Shown here one piece after another: positions 54,105 to 56,430 of a stretch of DNA of 56,430 bases. The first letter of the stretch is position 1; each line of letters begins with the position of its first letter. The DNA is taken from contig JANWYN010000142.1 in the NCBI GenBank assembly GCA_025055235.1, positions 1 to 56,430 of the forward strand. The letters run 5' to 3'. This stretch comes from Candidatus Roseilinea sp. (GTDB taxonomy: Bacteria > Chloroflexota > Anaerolineae > J036 > Brachytrichaceae). The position numbers were made by a program, and so were the translations under genes. The notes under the pieces were generated by a model. It worked only from the letters and a program-made list of their open reading frames with translations, ran no database searches and was not told the origin of the DNA.

Positions 54105-55751
54105 TTAGTATTGCACAATCGCAAAGGTCGCTGCGATCACCCAAGCGAATACCGCCGCGTTTAGGACGGCGGCGATCCAAGGCCGGCGCGTCATGCCGAA
54201 CAGCCAGTGCGAATACACCCCATGCCACAGGAACAGCACGGCGATCACCGGGACGAGCAGCAACAGGAAGCCCGGCGCGCCGAACACACCGACCGAGGCG
54301 ATCAGGCCAACGATGATGATCAATTTGGTCAGTGCGTAGAGGCCGGCGCGGGCTCGGCGCGATGTGCGGGCGACCATCCACTCGTCGGCCAGGAAGAAAA
54401 CGAAGCAGCAGGCGAACAGCACCACGGCAATCCAGGCGCGGTCTCCCGCCAGCGCGAAGTTGTTCCACGTCAGGTGCGCAGTCAACCCGAACGTGACGAG
54501 CGCGTAAGCGGTGAGCGCAAGCGTCGCCAGCGCCAGCCTGAGCGCGTCGTTGGACGATGCAGCGTTGACGATGCCGAGTGACGCCGGCGCAGCGACTTCG
54601 CCTTGCTCCGGTATGGCAAGCCGGGTTGCCGGCGCATGGCGCCGCTGCAGCACAAGATATGCGCCGCCGACGATCAGCCCATAGATCAGGAAGTAAATGC
54701 CCACGTAGTTGCCGACGGTGAGCGGCATCCATTTGTAGGGGGCGACGCCCAACCGCAACAGCACCGGCGCGATGATCGCAGCGATGAGCGCCATGAGAAC
54801 GACGAACCGGCCGGGCGGAGCGTAACGCGCTGCTGCGCGATCGGCCGCCAGACCGCTGAGCAACGTCGCAGCGAGTGGATAGAAGCCGATCGCCGCAGCA
54901 AGGTAAAGCAACAGCACCCAACCGATGCGCGCGTCGGCCTCAACCGGGCGATCCGGCGCGCCGAAGGCAAAGGCCTGATCGAGCCAGCGCACCATCTCGC
55001 GGTAGACATCGTGGCTGAAGAGGATGCTGATGTGCTCGACGCCGGGCGCATAGACCAGCCGGCGCGCCGTGCCGTCGGCGAAGTCGCCGTAGGTGACGCC
55101 GGCCACGCCGTCGGGATAAGCCGCGGTCAGGCCGGCGGTGCTGCCCTGGATGAAGCCGGCAAATTCGTTGGCGCCGACCATGATTAGAAAGTTGCGCGGG
55201 CGGCTGGGATCGTTCGGCAGTTGTCGGCCGAAGTTGCCGAGCGACAAGGCGATCGTGACCGGCACATCGTCGTGCGTGCTGCCGTAGCGCGAAACGGCGC
55301 TCGCGCCCATCGAGTGGCCGAGGATCGCCACGCGCTCGGGGTCAACGAAAGGCTGCGCGCGCAGGTGCGCCAGCGCCGTCTCGATGTTCGAGGCCAGCTT
55401 CTGATACTGCACATCGCCGGCGAACGAGTCAGGCAGGCGATCCAAGCTGGCGCCATGGCCGGCGAAGTCAATCAGCGCCGCGACGTAGCCGTTCTTCGCC
55501 AACGTGTAGCCGAAGCCATACATCAACTGGCGGTTGCCGCTGAAGCCATGCACGACCAGGACCGCAGGGAGTTTTGAGTCTTGAGTGCTTGGTTCTGAGT
55601 TGGCGGGCAGGAAGAGCGTCATCGGCACGCCGTCCACGTCGCGCGTTTGGCGCGTGACGCCCTGGCCGGCCTGGGCCAGGTTGAAGATTGCGAGGGCGGC
55701 CAGCGCAAGGGCGACTACCGCCGGGATGGCAAGTCGAGCGGCGCGAGACAT
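54105..55751 (-). CDS. Alpha/beta hydrolase fused to a multi-pass membrane domain
   Basis: The N-terminus has a membrane anchor (MSRAARLAIPAVVALALAAL). The hydrolase (residues ~35-285) has VLVVHGFSGNRQL for the oxyanion hole and the nucleophile Ser in ILGHSMGASA, with a His in APGVEHISILF. The remaining ~260 residues hold about eight membrane helices of unknown type (LLYLAAAIGFYPLAA ... FLLLLVPVIAVLFLWHG). The hydrolase would act outside the cell. I took the ATG at 55751; upstream residues look non-coding. A heptamer array lies in frame near the N-terminus (STQDSKL region). Confidence 0.82.
   Translation of the reverse strand: MSRAARLAIPAVVALALAALAIFNLAQAGQGVTRQTRDVDGVPMTLFLPANSEPSTQDSKLPAVLVVHGFSGNRQLMYGFGYTLAKNGYVAALIDFAGHGASLDRLPDSFAGDVQYQKLASNIETALAHLRAQPFVDPERVAILGHSMGASAVSRYGSTHDDVPVTIALSLGNFGRQLPNDPSRPRNFLIMVGANEFAGFIQGSTAGLTAAYPDGVAGVTYGDFADGTARRLVYAPGVEHISILFSHDVYREMVRWLDQAFAFGAPDRPVEADARIGWVLLLYLAAAIGFYPLAATLLSGLAADRAAARYAPPGRFVVLMALIAAIIAPVLLRLGVAPYKWMPLTVGNYVGIYFLIYGLIVGGAYLVLQRRHAPATRLAIPEQGEVAAPASLGIVNAASSNDALRLALATLALTAYALVTFGLTAHLTWNNFALAGDRAWIAVVLFACCFVFFLADEWMVARTSRRARAGLYALTKLIIIVGLIASVGVFGAPGFLLLLVPVIAVLFLWHGVYSHWLFGMTRRPWIAAVLNAAVFAWVIAATFAIVQY
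55572..55599 (-). repeat. In-frame heptamer array within the hydrolase gene
   Basis: Four units TTTTGAG, TCTTGAG, TGCTTGG, TTCTGAG (plus-strand reading) are translated on the minus strand as part of ANSEPSTQDSKLPA, between the membrane anchor and the hydrolase domain. Confidence 0.65.
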
Positions 55752-55815
55752 GCCGGGCAGTATATGCGCGCGCGTGAGTGGAGGGTGAGTAGGGATCAGG
55801 AGATAATCGGCGCTC

Positions 55816-56430
55816 ATGAAAGGCTGGACGAAGCTGCTGCTCGACATCGTGATGGGAGCGGTCATCCCGATCCTCATCCTCAACAACCTGACCAAGCCGC
55901 TTGGCGCGCCGGTAGCCTACGTGATCGCCGCGCTGGTGCCGGTCGCCTATGTGCTGGCCGATACGTTCTTCATCAGCCGGCGCTTCAACGCCATCACCAC
56001 CTACGTCGCGCTCACGGCGATCATGAACGGCGCGCTGGCATTCTGGTTCGTGGATGGCTGGCGCTATGCGCTGAAGGACACCGCCGGCTTGATCGTCGCC
56101 GTGGCGCTGTTTTTCGGCTCGATCGCCATCGGCAAGCCGATGTTCCAGTTCTTCATCGCGCAGGTCGTGCAGCCGGACACGCCGGAGAAGGATCGCTCGC
56201 TGCGAGCGCTGTTCGCCAGGCCGGAAGTGAAGCGAGGCCTGGTCACTGCAACCGCACTCGTCGGCGCGACAAACGCGACGCTCGGGGTCGCCAACTTCCT
56301 GCTCAACCTGAACATCGTGACTGCGCCGTTCGGCACGGAGACGTTCAACAGCCAAGTGGCCGAGGTGAACGCGATCACGCGCATCGCCTTCACGCTGGCG
56401 TCGTTCGTCGTGTTCGCCGTGGCTTTCTAT
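55816..56430 (+). CDS. Multi-pass membrane protein, VC0807-like, cut by window edge
   Basis: An open frame begins at ATG 55816 (MKGWTKLLLDIVMGAVIP) and has no stop through the last base (205 codons). It has about five or six hydrophobic helices (VIAALVPVAYVLADTFF, AGLIVAVALFFGSIAIG, FTLASFVVFAVAFY). The pattern resembles the VC0807 family of uncharacterised membrane proteins. The 64 bases between it and the divergent hydrolase gene would contain both promoters. Confidence 0.75.
   Translation, partial: MKGWTKLLLDIVMGAVIPILILNNLTKPLGAPVAYVIAALVPVAYVLADTFFISRRFNAITTYVALTAIMNGALAFWFVDGWRYALKDTAGLIVAVALFFGSIAIGKPMFQFFIAQVVQPDTPEKDRSLRALFARPEVKRGLVTATALVGATNATLGVANFLLNLNIVTAPFGTETFNSQVAEVNAITRIAFTLASFVVFAVAFY

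Overview
The window is a high-GC bacterial chromosome segment that most resembles a member of the Chloroflexota (Anaerolineae-like). This is inferred from the gene mix (BTAD/SARP regulator, three-gene membrane molybdoenzyme complex, antiquitin-type dehydrogenase, PYROXD2-like oxidoreductase, GT28 glycolipid transferase, FmdE with a CMD partner) and from gene style. No rRNA or phylogenetic marker is present to prove it. Both window edges cut through genes.

Layout. 1-5.9 kb: HAD phosphatase fragment, secreted glutamyl-endopeptidase-like protease, SARP/BTAD-TPR regulator, Sir2 deacylase, aldo/keto reductase. 5.9-11.3 kb: ALDH7 dehydrogenase, then a sugar unit (AGE-fold lipoprotein and GPH-type symporter), then a low-complexity repeat protein. 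11.4-16.5 kb: gltB behind a leader that contains an intrinsic terminator. 16.7-23.6 kb: secreted RCC1 propeller, PHP phosphoesterase, and a spermidine/putrescine-type ABC importer. 23.7-25.1 kb: tRNA-Gly(CCC), a possible integrase remnant, FmdE and a CMD-fold protein. 25.5-31.4 kb: a molybdoenzyme operon in the order FeS subunit, NrfD anchor, catalytic subunit. It is divergent from an ArsR repressor with two perfect palindromes between them. 31.5-37.4 kb: AlbA_2/ATPase regulator, gyrA, RNA-binding protein, CsoR. 37.4-40.2 kb: copZ-copA. 40.3-47.5 kb: lipoprotein with an apparently frameshifted signal peptide, repeat island, Gfo/Idh/MocA oxidoreductase with TIM-barrel isomerase, PYROXD2-like enzyme, unknown protein, glycosyltransferase. 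47.5-56.4 kb: L,D-transpeptidase, response regulator / triple-PDZ protein / histidine kinase, DUF3253 with a cytochrome b-sulfite-oxidase-like fusion, lipoprotein, hydrolase-membrane fusion, and a truncated membrane protein.

Two themes stand out. First, the molybdoenzyme operon has the ttrBCA/srdBCA gene order and sits opposite a repressor carrying the CVCDL motif of arsenite-sensing ArsR, so its substrate may be an arsenic, selenium or sulfur oxyanion. Second, at least nine loci carry short tandem arrays with 7-9 base periods, often folded as inverted repeats. Their sequence differs from locus to locus. Three lie in frame inside genes, including a roughly 30-residue insertion in GltB. They look like the heptamer STRR sequences known from filamentous cyanobacteria.
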